Positions 33,286 through 44,749 of a DNA stretch of 64,000 nt are shown piece by piece; position 1 is the stretch's first letter, and every line of letters starts with the position of its first letter. A program made the translations under genes and the position numbers. Location of the stretch: positions 57,889,069-57,953,068 of the forward strand of contig NC_080042.1 in the NCBI RefSeq assembly GCF_012489685.1, read 5' to 3'. The notes beneath the pieces are model-generated. The model was given only the letters and a program-made list of their open reading frames with translations. It ran no database searches and was not told the DNA's origin. Source of the DNA: Lotus japonicus (lineage: Eukaryota; Streptophyta; Magnoliopsida; Fabales; Fabaceae).

Positions 33286-35398
33286 TTATCTGTCTCTATA
33301 TTTTTGCTCCACAGCGTCTCCAAGGTCAACATTAGCGACTCCCGGTGGATCTTCGACACCCTCCAGCCCGGCGGGTGTAATCTTCTTAAAAAATCCCAAG
33401 GGACCAAGGTTGATGTTAGGATGGAGATGTTTGACTTGGGCCTTGGCGATCAGGAAGCCACGGATACGCTCATTGGCCACTGCGTGAGCAGCTTCGCCCC
33501 TTATCTTCTTCTCCAAGGCGAGGGCCTGGGCGTCTTTCTCGGCCAAGAGCTTGCGTTTCGACTCCAAATCGGAACGAGTGTCGGCAAGAGCTCTACCCCT
33601 GTCCGCCAAGTCTTGGCGTAACTTGGCGATTTCCTCATTCTTAGTCAAAAGGTCTCCCTTCTGAGAAGTAAGGGTAGCCTCCTAGGCACTAAGAGTTTTG
33701 CGGAGCTCCTCAATTTGGCTTTCAAGTTGTTCCTCTTTCTTGTCTGTCGCAGCTTTCGCAAGCTTCACCTCAGCGAGTTTCTTCTGCATCTTCGCCGTCT
33801 TCTCCGTTCTCGAGGCCAACTGCTTGGACAACTTGGAGCAAGTTTCATTGATTTGGAGGTTGGACGAGCGCAGTTTCTCCACCTCCTGCCGGAGTCCAGC
33901 AATCCTGGTAAGGGGACGTGCTTCCCAAGCCACTTGGACTAACAGACAGCCGGCTCGGAGGAGGTAGGACACAGCTTCTTGGGCAACATCTTGCGGGTTC
34001 TGGTTGGGCGCTTCCCTCAGTTTCTCGAGGAAGGGATGAGAAAGAAGGAAGGAGACGAGATCCGAGCTTGATTCGCCAGAGGGGTTCTGTGGACGATTCA
34101 GAGGAGGGTCTTTTTCCCCGCCAACAGCCTTGGGAGAAGCAGGAGTTGCAAGTCAGAGGCAGAAGTTGAGAGATGAACGACAGTTGGCGAGGACTGGGCC
34201 GTCGGTGACACTGGGGGGCGAGAAAGGCCCTCAACCTAGGCAATGCTCGCCTCGCCCTGGTGAATAGGTTTAGAAGGATCACCCGCACCAACCGGGGCGA
34301 GAGAGCCAGAGGCATTGCCCTCCTCGCTAGGGACAGTTGAAGAAACGAAAGGTGGTTTCAGCTCGTCCAATTTTTTCTTCTTGGAAACACCGTCTTCCGA
34401 CGACGAGCTTTGTCTCTTCTCCCCGGTATGAGCGGAGGGAGGAGTTTTAACGCCCCCGGAAAAGAAAGCCTTCAGCAGTTCGTCGGAAGAGAAATTCATT
34501 TTTCCTGAAAAGAAAAGGAGAGAGCAGTCGTTAGAGATGAAGGACATATAAAAAGAGGGGTGCGACAAAGGAGTAAGAAAAAGGACCTAGTCGGGGAAGC
34601 ATTTTGGATCAAGCAGTTCAATACAACTAAAAAGTGGAAGTCGAGATAAGACCTCAACGGCAAAGCTTTCTCTGGAGGAAAAAGATATTTTTGGGAAGCC
34701 AGATAAGGATCTGGGGGACAACGTCCAGTAAAGAGGGAAAAGAGCTTTCTCGTCCTTTTGTGTAAATGATGAGGGGTAAGCGGGGTGGACAATGACCCTG
34801 AAATACCGGCGAGCCAAATAAGATTCCGGGCCCACTTGATAAGGGGCAAATCGTTCTCGTCCTGGTCGGGGCACCAGAGTGACCCAGCCGCGAGAACCTC
34901 GAGTTTGAGAATCTACTTCAAAGAAGAAGGAAAAAAGGGTAGCAGAGGGCGCTACGTCAACGCTATGGCAAAGAATCTCAAAACACCGCAGATATGCCCA
35001 GGAGCGGGGATGGAGTTGACAAGAAGAAACATTCATCTCGCACAACATTTGAGTAAGAAAGGAGGAGAAAGAAGTTTAATGCTCAGATCAAGAAACATAT
35101 ATTCGTAAACAAAGAAAAAATGGGAATATTTGGGGTTATTAAGCCCACGATGCTGGCAGGGGTGGTCCTGTCCCTGACATCCGGTGGCTCGGAGAAGGCC
35201 CTCTAATAACGAAGAATGTCAGAGCCCACCGACCTTACGAGCAAGGTCAGGGACGGATTTGCTGGTTGACAGTTTCGATGGTTGATCAAGAACTCCTTGA
35301 TCAAGGGCTTCTGAAATAGGGGAGGGCAGAGTGGCGAAGGTCGCCAAGCGGTGGGCTTTGATCTCCTCAATGGAGGACAAGGTCCCTGTTGAAGACAT
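33286..35398 (-). pseudogene. Antisense gene of element 1 (Putative gypsy-type transposon domain)
   Basis: It reads opposite to pol, as in Grande-like Tat elements. It starts at ATG 35398 with MSSTGTLSSIEEIKAHRLAT, continues through a YEYMFLDLSIKL region and a SSCQLHPRSWAYLRCFEILC block typical of the PF04195-type family. It passes a Ser- and Lys-rich middle (about 34490-34250) and ends in a coiled coil (LRQDLADRGRALADTRSDLE) with VDLGDAVEQ near the stop at 33286. TGA at 35219 and several frameshifts break it into four or more pieces. The function of this protein family is not established. Confidence 0.75.
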
Positions 35399-36113
35399 CA
35401 AAGAAAGAAAAGAGAGAAATGGGAGAAGGAAGGGATGAAAACTAACCAGGAAGGGAACTGTGAGAAGAGGACCAAGAGCCGGAGTTGGGATTCGTGAGAT
35501 CAGCAAAGGAGACCGAAGCGGGAGTCGGGAGCAAATATGGGAGCAATTAATAGAAGATGATGAATGATGTGAGGGGAAAGAACTCAAGGGTTGGGTGTGA
35601 TAAAGATTGGGAAGTCGTGCCTCATCATGGTAAATCATCATGGTAAAGGTGGGGCCTTCACACAAAAGGTGTGACGTGGATTCCGGAGAACAGGGGCAGC
35701 GCATTAAGTGGAAAGCTGTGACGGTTGAAGCTGGTTGGTTCAAATTTAAAATTGACAAGATGTTGACATGATTCGAGAAAACATTCCAAAGGTGGCGGTT
35801 GAGATTCTGTGGATTTACTGATCCAAACATCGCTTCAAGGCGCGACGTGTGGAAAGCATGCAACACGTGACAAAATGTCGCGATTTAGGGCGCGTGCATA
35901 ACTATGCCGAGTCGGGCGGACTAGTAGTCGTCGCCACAAGCTTGCCTGTGGACTGGGTTCTCCCGGAAGAAGAGGGCGCAACTGAAGGTCCAAAGTGTCG
36001 ATTGCAAAAGGCTTTATTTACCAGGCCATGTTGGCCATCGTTTTTCACTTCTAGATTTTAAGTTTTTAAGTTTTAGTCGGCATCCTTGGGGCTCTCGCCT
36101 TGTTTCTTTCTTA

Positions 36114-36152
36114 AAGACACACTTAGCTCTCATGCTTCGAGCTCGGTGTCTT
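36114..36152. other. Conserved hairpin before the 3' LTR, element 1
   Basis: AAGACAC (36114-36120) pairs with GTGTCTT (36146-36152), and inside them AGCTC pairs with GAGCT. It ends 9 bp before the 3' LTR. No polypurine tract is seen between it and the LTR. Element 2 has the same hairpin at 50605-50643 with one difference in 39 bases. Confidence 0.75.
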
Positions 36153-36161
36153 GTAGTCTTG

Positions 36162-36481
36162 TGGACTGGGCGAGACCCCAGGGTCCCTCGCCCAAGAGAC
36201 CTGACCTTTGGCGAGGGACGCGCCATGACCTTGGGCCTCCCTTCCCGAGGCCCAACTGGCCCATTTGGATAGGATAGAGGCGCCAAAGCCCAACTCCACC
36301 TCTATAAATAGGAGGAGAATACCAATTGTAAGGGACTCTTAGCTCATTTGAGAAATAATAGCATTGAAATTCAGTTATATTTTCTCTCTCTAAGCGGTTA
36401 GAGTTTCTCTCTCTAAGCATTCACATCACTTTCCTCACACTTTGGGTACTACCTTCCCTCTCTATGTTCTAGCACGAAACA
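36162..36481 (+). repeat. 3' LTR of element 1
   Basis: 320 bp, beginning TGGACTGGGC and ending CACGAAACA, with TATA at 36302-36311. It differs from the 5' LTR at four positions only. Confidence 0.95.
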
Positions 36482-36698
36482 ATACTACATCGAGAAACTC
36501 ATGTACATAGCTTAAAGCCTATTTTTGGTATTTTACGGTGTAAATTCGTTCAGAAAATTGTTACAGTCTCTTCTAATAGATGATTTTCTCAGGTTACAAG
36601 TGTCATGACTCTTAAAAGAATTTTGCTAGTTTGTTTACCACTATACCAACATCTTATTGGTAAGACTTATAACCTATTTTAAGTTGTTAAAAAATGTT

Positions 36699-38609
36699 AC
36701 TCCCTGCATCTCCTATTTATAAGTCATTTTTATATAATTTTCAAAATTAAAATTAGGCTTAATCCTCATATTAGTCTCTGTCTTTGTGTCGCCGTCTGAA
36801 CCAGGTCCCTGACCGGAAAAATTTGTGGATTAAATCCCTCTCTTTTAAAAACGTATGGAGCAAGTCCTCACCGGAGCTCGGAGCTCCGACGAGTGATGAA
36901 ATGGCATGATGACTGTGTTAATGAAGCTGACGTGGAATTAAAAAAAAAATAAAAATTTACACATAAGGAAAATAAATTAATTTAAAAACCCAAAATTAAT
37001 TAAAAAAATCTAATCCCGAATTAATTAAAAAACTCAAAATTAAGCAATTCATTTCCAAAAAAACTCATAATTTCCTAGAAATTCATCTCCTCCTTCATCT
37101 TCTCAAAAAAAGAAAAACCTAATTTCCTAATTCATCCAGAACCCCCAAATTCATCTCCTCCTCCTTCATCTTCTTAATCTTCTTCTTCACCATCAACATC
37201 ATCAATGACCCATGAAAACGACATCATCACCACCTGCAACCCCCACCTTTTACCCCTGAAAACCTGCAACCGACTGCAATTGATTGTCTGTGAGAGAAAA
37301 AAGGAAAAAGTGAAAGGAAATGGCGAGTGGTGTTGGTTGGCGACTCTGCGGTGGTGGTGAATCGTCAAATATGGGCAAGGAGCGGCGGAGGTAGCTTATG
37401 GGTTTGGTTTCATGGAGGCAGATCGGAGCACTCAGAAAAGCGTCGTCTCTCATTTCTTTTCCCTTCGACTTCAGGTACCATCGCACTTCCCTTCTTCTCT
37501 CTGCAGATTTCTTGTCAATTTGTGGTTCCGGCACAATACTTAGGTTTTCCTTTTCATTTCTGGATGAAGACAACTTGTAGTTCTGGGTTTCGATTTTCAT
37601 GTTTGATTTTGCATTCGAGATTGATCATCTGGTAGTGTGTGTGTTTGTTTGCATTTTTGTGGTTGAATTGTGCTCATTTTTGTGATTTGGATTTTTGGTG
37701 TTGAAGGAACATCGAAAAGGCGTGAGAACGGAGGGATCGACCTGGGTCCATCGCAAGCCGCTGCGGCTTCTGCTGCTTCTGCTCCTCGTCAGCAAGCTTG
37801 ATGAATGAGGTTCATGGTGGCTAGGGTCCATCACAAGCTTCTGCGGCTTCAGTGGCTGGGTTTGGGTGTGGTGGAGGTTTATAGTGGCTGGGTTTGTTGA
37901 AGGTGAAGATGAAAGATTAATTTTTTGGATTTTTGTTGTTGATTATAGGTTTGTTTTGGGTTTGGGAAATTTAATTATTTGGAGATGGTGATGAGATTAA
38001 GATGAAGGACATGGTAAAGATGAAGATGAAGATGAAGATGATTTGGGAGAATTGATTTTGTTAATTTATTTAGGATTATAATTGTTAATTAATTTTTTTA
38101 ATTAAATTAAAATTATGATGTGTTTTTTTTTTTTTTTTAATTCCACATAGGCTTCATTTACACAGTCACCATGTCATTTCATCACTCGCCGGAACTCGTA
38201 GCTCCGGCGAGGACTTGCTCCATACGTTTTTTAAAGAGAGGGATTTAATCTACAAATTTTTTGCGGTCAGGGACCTGGTTCAGACAGCGACACAAAGATA
38301 GGGACTAATATGAGGATTAAACCTTAAAATTAGTTAGTAGCAATAGCTTTGTAATTTTTTTTTTAAAAACCATACCCACATCACCCTCATCTAAAATTCT
38401 ATCTAAATTAATGTTCCACTATTTTGAAGTTTTGAAAATCAAGAAAAATTATAGGAAACATGAAAATTCTTTGAAATGTTGAGTATTAAACATGAAAAAA
38501 ACAATTAATGCTTAATAAATAGAGGAGAGAGGGAAGTAAAAACAAAAAAGACTTATATCTCGAAATAAAAAAATTCAAAAAAGTGACTTATAATAAAGGA
38601 GAGAGTGTT
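36699..38609. mobile_element. Older MITE split by a Mutator-type insertion
   Basis: The left end reads ACTCCCTGCATCTCC then TATTTATAAGTCATTTTTAT. The right end near 38575-38608 has AGTGACTTATAATAAAGG then AGAGAGT, the inverted partner of the common plant ACTCCCTCYGT...TTATAAGTC MITE. GTT flanks both sides. Without the 1,568-bp insert and one copy of its 9-bp duplication it would be about 335 bp. Confidence 0.5.
36756..38323. mobile_element. 1,568-bp Mutator-like element with long inverted ends
   Basis: The left arm starts GGCTTAATCCTCATATTAG. The right arm ends in the complement (CTAATATGAGGATTAAACC). Arms are about 200 bp and share TGTCGCCGTCTGAACCAGG-like and CTCCGGCGAGGACTTGC-like blocks. 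TTAAAATTA flanks it at 36747-36755 and 38324-38332, a perfect 9-bp duplication. The interior (about 37150-38060) has no transposase but is less AT-rich, with pyrimidine-tract and CAG acceptor-like features, so it may hold captured host sequence. Confidence 0.9.
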
Positions 38610-38773
38610 AACATAAAGAACCATCTATTTAATGTAATTTAAATGGTAAAGATTAATCTTTAATTAATGCAATTCAATTCAATTTCAGAAAATAGTGAAG
38701 ATTGGGGGTTCTATGGTGAAAAAGTACAATAAGTCTTTCAACCATGAACTAGTAAAATAACCGACATCAAAAA
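38333..38773. other. Right part of split MITE and flank of element 2
   Basis: No gene. It is AT-rich, with the MITE right end at about 38608. Confidence 0.5.
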
Positions 38774-38778
38774 GTCAC

Positions 38779-39096
38779 TGGACTAGGCGGGACTCAGGGG
38801 TCCTCACCCAGAGGCGCTTGCCTCAGGACGGTGAGTGAGCCAGAGAGTTTGGGCCTCCTCGAGAGGCCTAACTGGCCCACTAAGGACGGTTAGGGGCGCT
38901 AGGCCCAACCCCACGCCTATAAATAGGGGGCGGTTACCAATTGTAAAGGACTTTTAGATCATTTGAGAAATGAAAGCTTGAAATTCAGTTACTCTTTCTC
39001 TCTAAGCGGTTACGCTCTAAACTCTCTCTAGATTCTCGCATCACGATCCTTTCACTCTAGGTACCATACTTCATCTCTATGTTCTTGGATAGAACA
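38779..39096 (+). repeat. 5' LTR of element 2
   Basis: It begins TGGACTAGGC and ends TTGGATAGAACA. TATA ctataaatag is at 38917-38926. It shares the start, TATA surroundings and GGTTACCAATTGTAA-type block with the element 1 LTR but is otherwise divergent. Confidence 0.95.
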
Positions 39097-39098
39097 TT

Positions 39099-39115
39099 TG
39101 GCGCCGTCTGTGGGA
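39099..39115 (+). promoter_or_regulatory. Primer binding site of element 2
   Basis: TGGCGCCGTCTGTGGGA lies two bases after the LTR. Its first eight bases match the complement of the tRNA-Asp 3' end exactly. Confidence 0.7.
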
Positions 39116-39127
39116 ACCGATAGATTT

Positions 39128-41286
39128 TGTAACACCCCATTTTTCGTTATTAGGTTATTTACTATTTTATTTTAATTATTATTATGCTATATAGTAATTT
39201 GAAGAATTATGTAATTTAATTAGATGATAAGGTGATTAAGTGATTTTATTAGATAATTAAGTGATTATGTGATATAGATAAATAAGGGTTTTAGGTTTTA
39301 TAGTGAGTAGTTGGGAGTGGGGCCCATTGTAAGAATTCAAGAGGTAAGGGTTTAAATTTACCTTGTATAATTGTAGTATAACAGAGGTTGAGTTTAACAT
39401 GAAGGAACCCCCAACTTCTTTGAAAATTCAGAACTGAGAGACTGTGTTGAGTGTTAACATGTGGTGAGCAAAATTGATTTTGAGCGAAATTGAGGTTCTA
39501 GGGAAAATTGGGTTATGTTCTGCCCGCAGATACCCTAACAGTCAGTGCTGTAGAGAGCATAACTCTCTCTACAGAATTCCAAATTGAGTGAAACCAATTT
39601 TTTATGAAAGCTAACTCATAGGGTTATGTTGGGTAATATTTTCATAATTTTTGGATTGCTGGTTCAGTACCAGAATTATCTGCAAGTTCACTCTGTTTCT
39701 GCCCGTAGACACCCTAGCAGCCTGTGCTGTAGAGAGCATAACTCTCTCTAAAGAATTCCGAATTGAGTGAAACCAATTTTGTATGAAATCTAACTCATAG
39801 GGTTATATTGGTTAATATTTTCATAATTTTTGGATTGCTGGTTCAATACCAGAATTATCTGCAATTTCACTCTGTTTCTGCTCGCAGACACCCTAACAGC
39901 CTGTGCTGTAGAGAGCATAACTCTCTCTACAGAATTCCAAATTGGGTGAAACCAATTTAAATGAAAGCTAACTTATAAGGATATGTTTGGTAAAATTTTC
40001 ATAATTTTTGGACTGCTCTTTTAGTACCGGGATTATCTGCAAGTTTGCTATGTTTTTGCTTATTTCTTGGATTGATTCTGGAACTGGTTCTGGTTCTGGT
40101 AATTTATGTGAGACATTTGATGATTTTGTGTTGCTAGTTTGTCGATGGAATAGTGAATGATTTTGATAAATATATTTGAAGTGTTATTTTGTGCAATTTT
40201 GGTGTGATTTCCGTTATGAAATTTGGTGAGAAAATATGTTATGTATTTGGGGCTGGAGTGGTCTCAAATTGCAAGTTTTAATTTATGAGTTTTTGTACGA
40301 AATACACTTCATTTAGTCAAGAAGCAACGTGTCGATTTTCCTTGGAAAACTGGGGCTTGTCCCAGAACTGGAGTGGTTCTGGAAGTCTGGAGTGGACTTC
40401 ATTGGTGGTTAACTGTCTGGAGTGGACGCGGTGGTACCGCTAAGGTTAACAATTGGTACCACATGCATACATTGGAGTCTCACACACTAAATTTCATGTT
40501 TTCAGTGGTTTTATGTGTTTGGTGAATTGTTTGGTTGTTGTGGTAAAGTCGAATTATTATTCTTCTTAAAGCTTATAATTTTCCGAAACAATGATAAGAA
40601 TTATGAAACTATCTTGAGAGCAAATATTATAATCACTCAGATTTTAAAGAAAAGGTGAGAGTTTAAAAAGCAGGATCTGAATTGTTTACTTGTTCTTTGT
40701 TATGCTATATTTTATACAATGTAAGTTCTTACCCTTCTGTTGGAATGATGTTCTATGCGACATCGTACATGTACTGGAGGTAGAGATGTGGCTCATGAGG
40801 AGTAGCTTCGGAGAGTCTTAGTTTATGTTATTATCATTATTATTATTATAAAATAAAGTGTCTTGCTCTGTAATGTAACACTGGGTAGATATTTTACGTT
40901 ACTTTTGCATTTCTGTTGAGAGGATTTTATAACCTCTCCTTATGGAAGTTGTTGAATAATTTTCTAAATTATGGTGATGTCGTACTGTTGATGGCCGAGG
41001 TGCTTATGAAATTCAGTTCTGGGTATGATGAATTTTATTAGAATATCATGGAAGATAAACCTATTTAAATAAGTGATTTTATGCATCTTAGGACTATCTG
41101 GCTGGTTTAGAAATTTTATTAGCATAAATAATTCATTCTTTGAAAACCATGTGAACTTATAAATTTTCAAACACAACCAGTGTTAATTTTAATGAGTTTT
41201 CGTGAAGAAGTGTAATACTCCATTGATATGTTTTTAAACTCTGATAAACGTTTTTAAATAAAACAATGGGAAAAAGGGGTGTTACA
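39128..41286 (+). mobile_element. Solo LTR, 2,159 bp, inserted in element 2
   Basis: It starts TGTAACACCCC and ends GGGGTGTTACA, a perfect 11-bp inverted terminal match. It is flanked by GATTT at 39123-39127 and 41287-41291. It lies only 31 bp after the 5' LTR of element 2, and removal of the insert with one GATTT restores the leader as in element 1. No coding capacity. The ends resemble the 2.94-kb solo LTR at 8610, so both are probably large-LTR relatives. The orientation is assumed from similarity of the ends. Confidence 0.9.
39518..40054. repeat. Three 179-bp tandem units in the solo LTR
   Basis: Units starting TTCTGC begin at 39518, 39697 and 39876, exactly 179 bp apart. Each contains GTGCTGTAGAGAGCATAACT, TCATAATTTTTGGA and an ATTATCTGCAA end. 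The third unit is the most diverged. Confidence 0.9.
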
Positions 41287-41402
41287 GATTTCGATTCCCA
41301 GACTACGTGGATTGTGATTTGGTTGAGCGAAGTTTGATTTTCTGAGCAATTTTCTTCGATTTCTGGATTTTCGTTGGATTCCTAGTTTGCTAGTGATGTT
41401 TG

Positions 41403-42702
41403 ATGGAGAGACATCGTCGACGACATGACGCAGAACTGACGTGGAGTCGCAGTTCCCTGCTACGTCGTGCCGAGGAAAGACCGCGTAGTGAGGAGCAGGA
41501 GCCTCCAGCGCTCTCGCTAGAGGTCTCGGAAAGTGGATTGCCAACACCTCGGGCGCCGGAAGCTCATAGGGATTGGAGACGCTTAATCCAAGCTGTTGCC
41601 AGCCGGCTTGAGCAGCAAGATGAAGAAATCCGGGGGGCGGAGGCTGTGACGGAGCTTGAACTTTTAGGCAAAAAGATCAGTGGAAAACGCGGCGAAAATG
41701 GCACCTGTCACCGCGAAAGGGAAGGTCGGTGTACGTGAATGTCTCGAACCAGACGACAATCTGCCAAGAAACGTAGGCGCCACGAATGATTCACGAATGG
41801 TGTGAGTACCACTGGGCGAACGATCATGTTACAGAGGAATGTCGCGCTTTACACCACGAGATTGAGAAGTTGTTGGCGGCAGAGGAGCCCATGGGAACAC
41901 AAGGCAGTAATAATTCAATGCCTAAAGAAGTGGGAGCGATCGCCGGAGGGTTCGGAGGAGGCAGAGTCACAAGCACGGCAAGGAAACGATACGCTAGGGA
42001 CGTGAATACGGTTACGGATGTTCCTTTCGATTTTCTGCATCCAGACATTACTATTTCCTCTGCTGACTTCTTTGGAGTAAAGCCACATCTTTATGACCCG
42101 ATTGTAGTCCTGCTCCGTGTAAACCAGCTCAATGTATAGCGGGTGCTTTTAGACCAGGGGAGTTCGGCGGACATCATTTACGGCGATGCGTTTGATCGAC
42201 TCGGATTGGACGAGAAGGATCTCACTCCCTACACAGGTTCTCTTATGAGATTTGCGGGCGAGCAGGTATGGGTGAAGGGCGTCCTCAACCTGGATACTAC
42301 ATTTGGCGAGCGTGAGAACATTAAAACGTTGAAGTAAGATACCTAGTCTTAAGGGCGGTGGGATCTTACAACATAATAATCGGCAGAAACACTTTGAATC
42401 GGTTGTGTGCCGTGATCTCAACAGCACATCTGGCGGTCAAATACCTGTTGGCGAGCGGGCGCATTGGGAGAATTAGTGTGGACCAGAAGATCGCAAGAGA
42501 ATGCTATTGCAACGTGGTGGAACGGTACGGACAGAAGAGTGCCTCGACCGGACATCGGTGCCACGAGGTCGATGTGCCGGAGGAGGGCCTGAATCCGAGA
42601 GGCGAAGGTCGCGTTAACAGCCCCACACCGATCGAGGAAACCAAGGAGCTGAAATTTGGAGATAAGGTCCTTAAAATCGGGACAAGGTTGACTGAGAGCT
42701 AA
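41403..42702 (+). pseudogene. gag remnants and protease of element 2
   Basis: Starts with MERHRRRHDAEL, the counterpart of the element 1 gag start. After the first roughly 100 codons it passes, with frameshifts, to the gag C-terminal motif HEWCEYHWANDHVTEEC, so the capsid core is missing here too. Protease is recognisable as RVLLDQGSSADIIYG and YNIIIGRNTLNRL. A TAG at 42137-42139 replaces CAG just before the protease active site, a frameshift lies near 42330, and a TAA is at 42700-42702. Past 42440 the segment continues through the protease-RT linker that element 1 lacks. Confidence 0.85.
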
Positions 42703-42720
42703 GAACAAAGGCTATCAAAA

Positions 42721-43794
42721 TTGTTGGAAGAAAATCTGGATCTCTTCGCGTGGAGCCACAAGGACATGCCGGGAATAGATCCAAACTTCATTTGCCATAG
42801 GCTAGCATTGGACCCCGGGATTAAGCCAGTAACCCAGACACGCCGACGCATGGGCGATGAAAAGGAGAAGGTCGTTCAGCAAGAAGTAAACAAGTTACTG
42901 GCGGAAGAATTTATCCGAGAAATCAAATATCCCACTTGGTTGGCGAACGTGGTAATGGTAAGGAAGGCGAACGGAAAATGGCGCATGTGTGTCGACTACA
43001 CGGATCTGAACAAGGCGTGCCCTAAAGATTCATACCCCTTGCCGAGTATAGACAAACTAGTGGACGGGGCGTACGACAATGAATTGTTGAGCCTGATGGA
43101 TGCCTACTCAGGCTACCACCAGATCAAAATGCACCCGTCGGACGAGGACAAAACGACCTTCATGACCGCCAGAGCGAATTACTGCTATCAGACAATGCCT
43201 TTTGGATTGAAGAATGTTGGGGCGACATATCAGCGGCTGATGGACAGAGTCTTCGCAGATCAGGTAGGAAGAAACATGGAGGTCTACGTAGATGACATTA
43301 TCGTGAAGTCCATCCTGGGAGCGAAGCATCATGAAGATTTGCTGGAAGCTTTTGGTAGGCTCCAAAAGCACAACATGAGACTCAATCCAGAAAAGTTCTC
43401 TTTTGGTATACAAGGAGGAAAGTTTCTGGGCTTCATGATAACATCGAGAGGAATTGAGATTAACCCGGACAAATGCAAAGCGATTCAGGAAATGAAGAGC
43501 CCAGGCAGTGTAAAGGAGGTGCAACGCCTGACGGGGCGGATTGCAGCCCTTTCTAGATTCCTACCTCACTCGGGCGACAACTCAGCTCTGTTTTTTAAGT
43601 GCCTTAAGAAAAATGCGGCTTTCGAGTGGAGTCCAGAGTGCGAAGAGGCTTTCAGTCGCCTCAAGGAACTGTTGTCTGCACCGCCGGTTCAGTCAAAACC
43701 TGTCCAAGGCCTCCCCTTACATTTGTATTTCTCTGTCAGTGACCATGCAATCAGCTCAGTAATTCTCCAAGAGGTGGAAAGCGAAAAAAAATAG
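42721..43794 (+). pseudogene. Reverse transcriptase of element 2
   Basis: 357 open codons in the frame of the preceding segment. The Ty3/Gypsy RT blocks are clear: ANVVMVRKANGKWRMCVDYT, the LMDAYSGYHQI box (Asp127), MPFGLKNVGATYQ, and EVYVDDIIVKS (Asp191 and Asp192). They are followed by the connection region NAAFEWSPECEEAF and FSVSDHAISSVIL. The catalytic Asp residues are intact. A frameshift in an A-run at about 43785 separates it from RNase H. This is the segment deleted from element 1. Confidence 0.9.
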
Positions 43795-44705
43795 TCTACT
43801 TTGTGAGTCACACGCTTCACGGTGCAGAAATCAGGTACCAGAAGATTAAGAAGGCGGCGCTTGTCGTACTCGTGACCGCCCGACGCCTAAGGCCTTACTT
43901 CCAGAGCTGTCATGTTAAGGTAAGGACTGACCTACCTTTAAGCCAGGTGTTGCAGAAGCCAGACTTATAAGAAAGGCTCGTCGCGTGGTCAGTAGAGCTA
44001 TCGGAGTACGGTTTGCAGTATGACAAGAGAGGGACGATAGGAGCGCAAGCTTTAGTAGATTTCGTGGTAGAGTTAACACCGGAGGCCGGCGAGAGGGTGA
44101 GTACGCAGTGGACGCTATTTGTCAACGAGTCGTTGAATGAAAATGGGAGTGGAGCAGGGGTCACGCTGAAAGGGCCTAGGGAGTTAATACTAGAGCAGTC
44201 TTTGAGGTTTCAGTTCAAAGCCAGCAACAATCAGGCAGAGTACGAAGCATTAATCGCGGGTCTGAAGTTGGCCATCGAGGTTCAGATCGACAGTTTGCTA
44301 GTTAGAACATACTCGTTGCCGGTAGCAAATCAAGTAAATGAAGTGTTTCAGGTAAAAGAGTCCGCCCTAGTAAAATATCTGGAGCGCGTGCGACTCGTCA
44401 TGGGTCAGCTACATGAGGTGGTAGTTGAGTTCGTGCCAAGGGAAAAGAATCAAAGGGAGGATGCCCTGGCGAAGCTAGCAAGCACCCGGAAACCTGGGAA
44501 TAACCGGAGTGTAATTCATGAGACATTGGCCAATCCGAGCATAGAGGGGGAGCTAGTGGCCAGTGTCGAGTGCCAGGAAACTTGGATGGACCCCATCGTG
44601 GACATCCAAGCCGGAAGGCCAGGCGAGGTATTAAAATACACAAAGGAGCAAAGGCGAGAGGCGGGGCACTACACACTAATTGATGGCGCGCTCTTTCGAA
44701 GATGA
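43795..44705 (+). pseudogene. RNase H region of element 2
   Basis: Remnants of the first RNase H (VTARRLRPYFQS-like, then TDLPLSQVLQKPDL) are interrupted by TAA near 43968. From 44013 a 230-codon frame holds the Tat-type second RNase H with FVNESLNENGSGAGV, where the catalytic DGSS is changed to NESL, and AEYEALIAGLKLA. It ends DGALFRR followed by TGA at 44703. Confidence 0.8.
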
Positions 44706-44749
44706 TTTAGCTCGCCCCTCCTAAGGTGTCTGCCGCCCGTAAATTACGA

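Larger units (their letters stand above)
28831..36481 (+). mobile_element. Tat-type Ty3/Gypsy retrotransposon, element 1
   Basis: A complete 7,651-bp insertion with two 320-bp LTRs (28831-29150 and 36162-36481), flanked by ATACT at 28826-28830 and 36482-36486. The LTRs differ at four sites, all transitions. At an assumed 1.3e-8 substitutions per site per year this is roughly half a million years. Order: 5' LTR, tRNA-Asp-like primer site, shortened gag, protease, dual RNase H, integrase, antisense gene, 3' LTR. The second RNase H and the antisense ORF place it in the Tat/Grande/Ogre group. The gag core and the RT palm are deleted, so it is non-autonomous. Confidence 0.95.
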
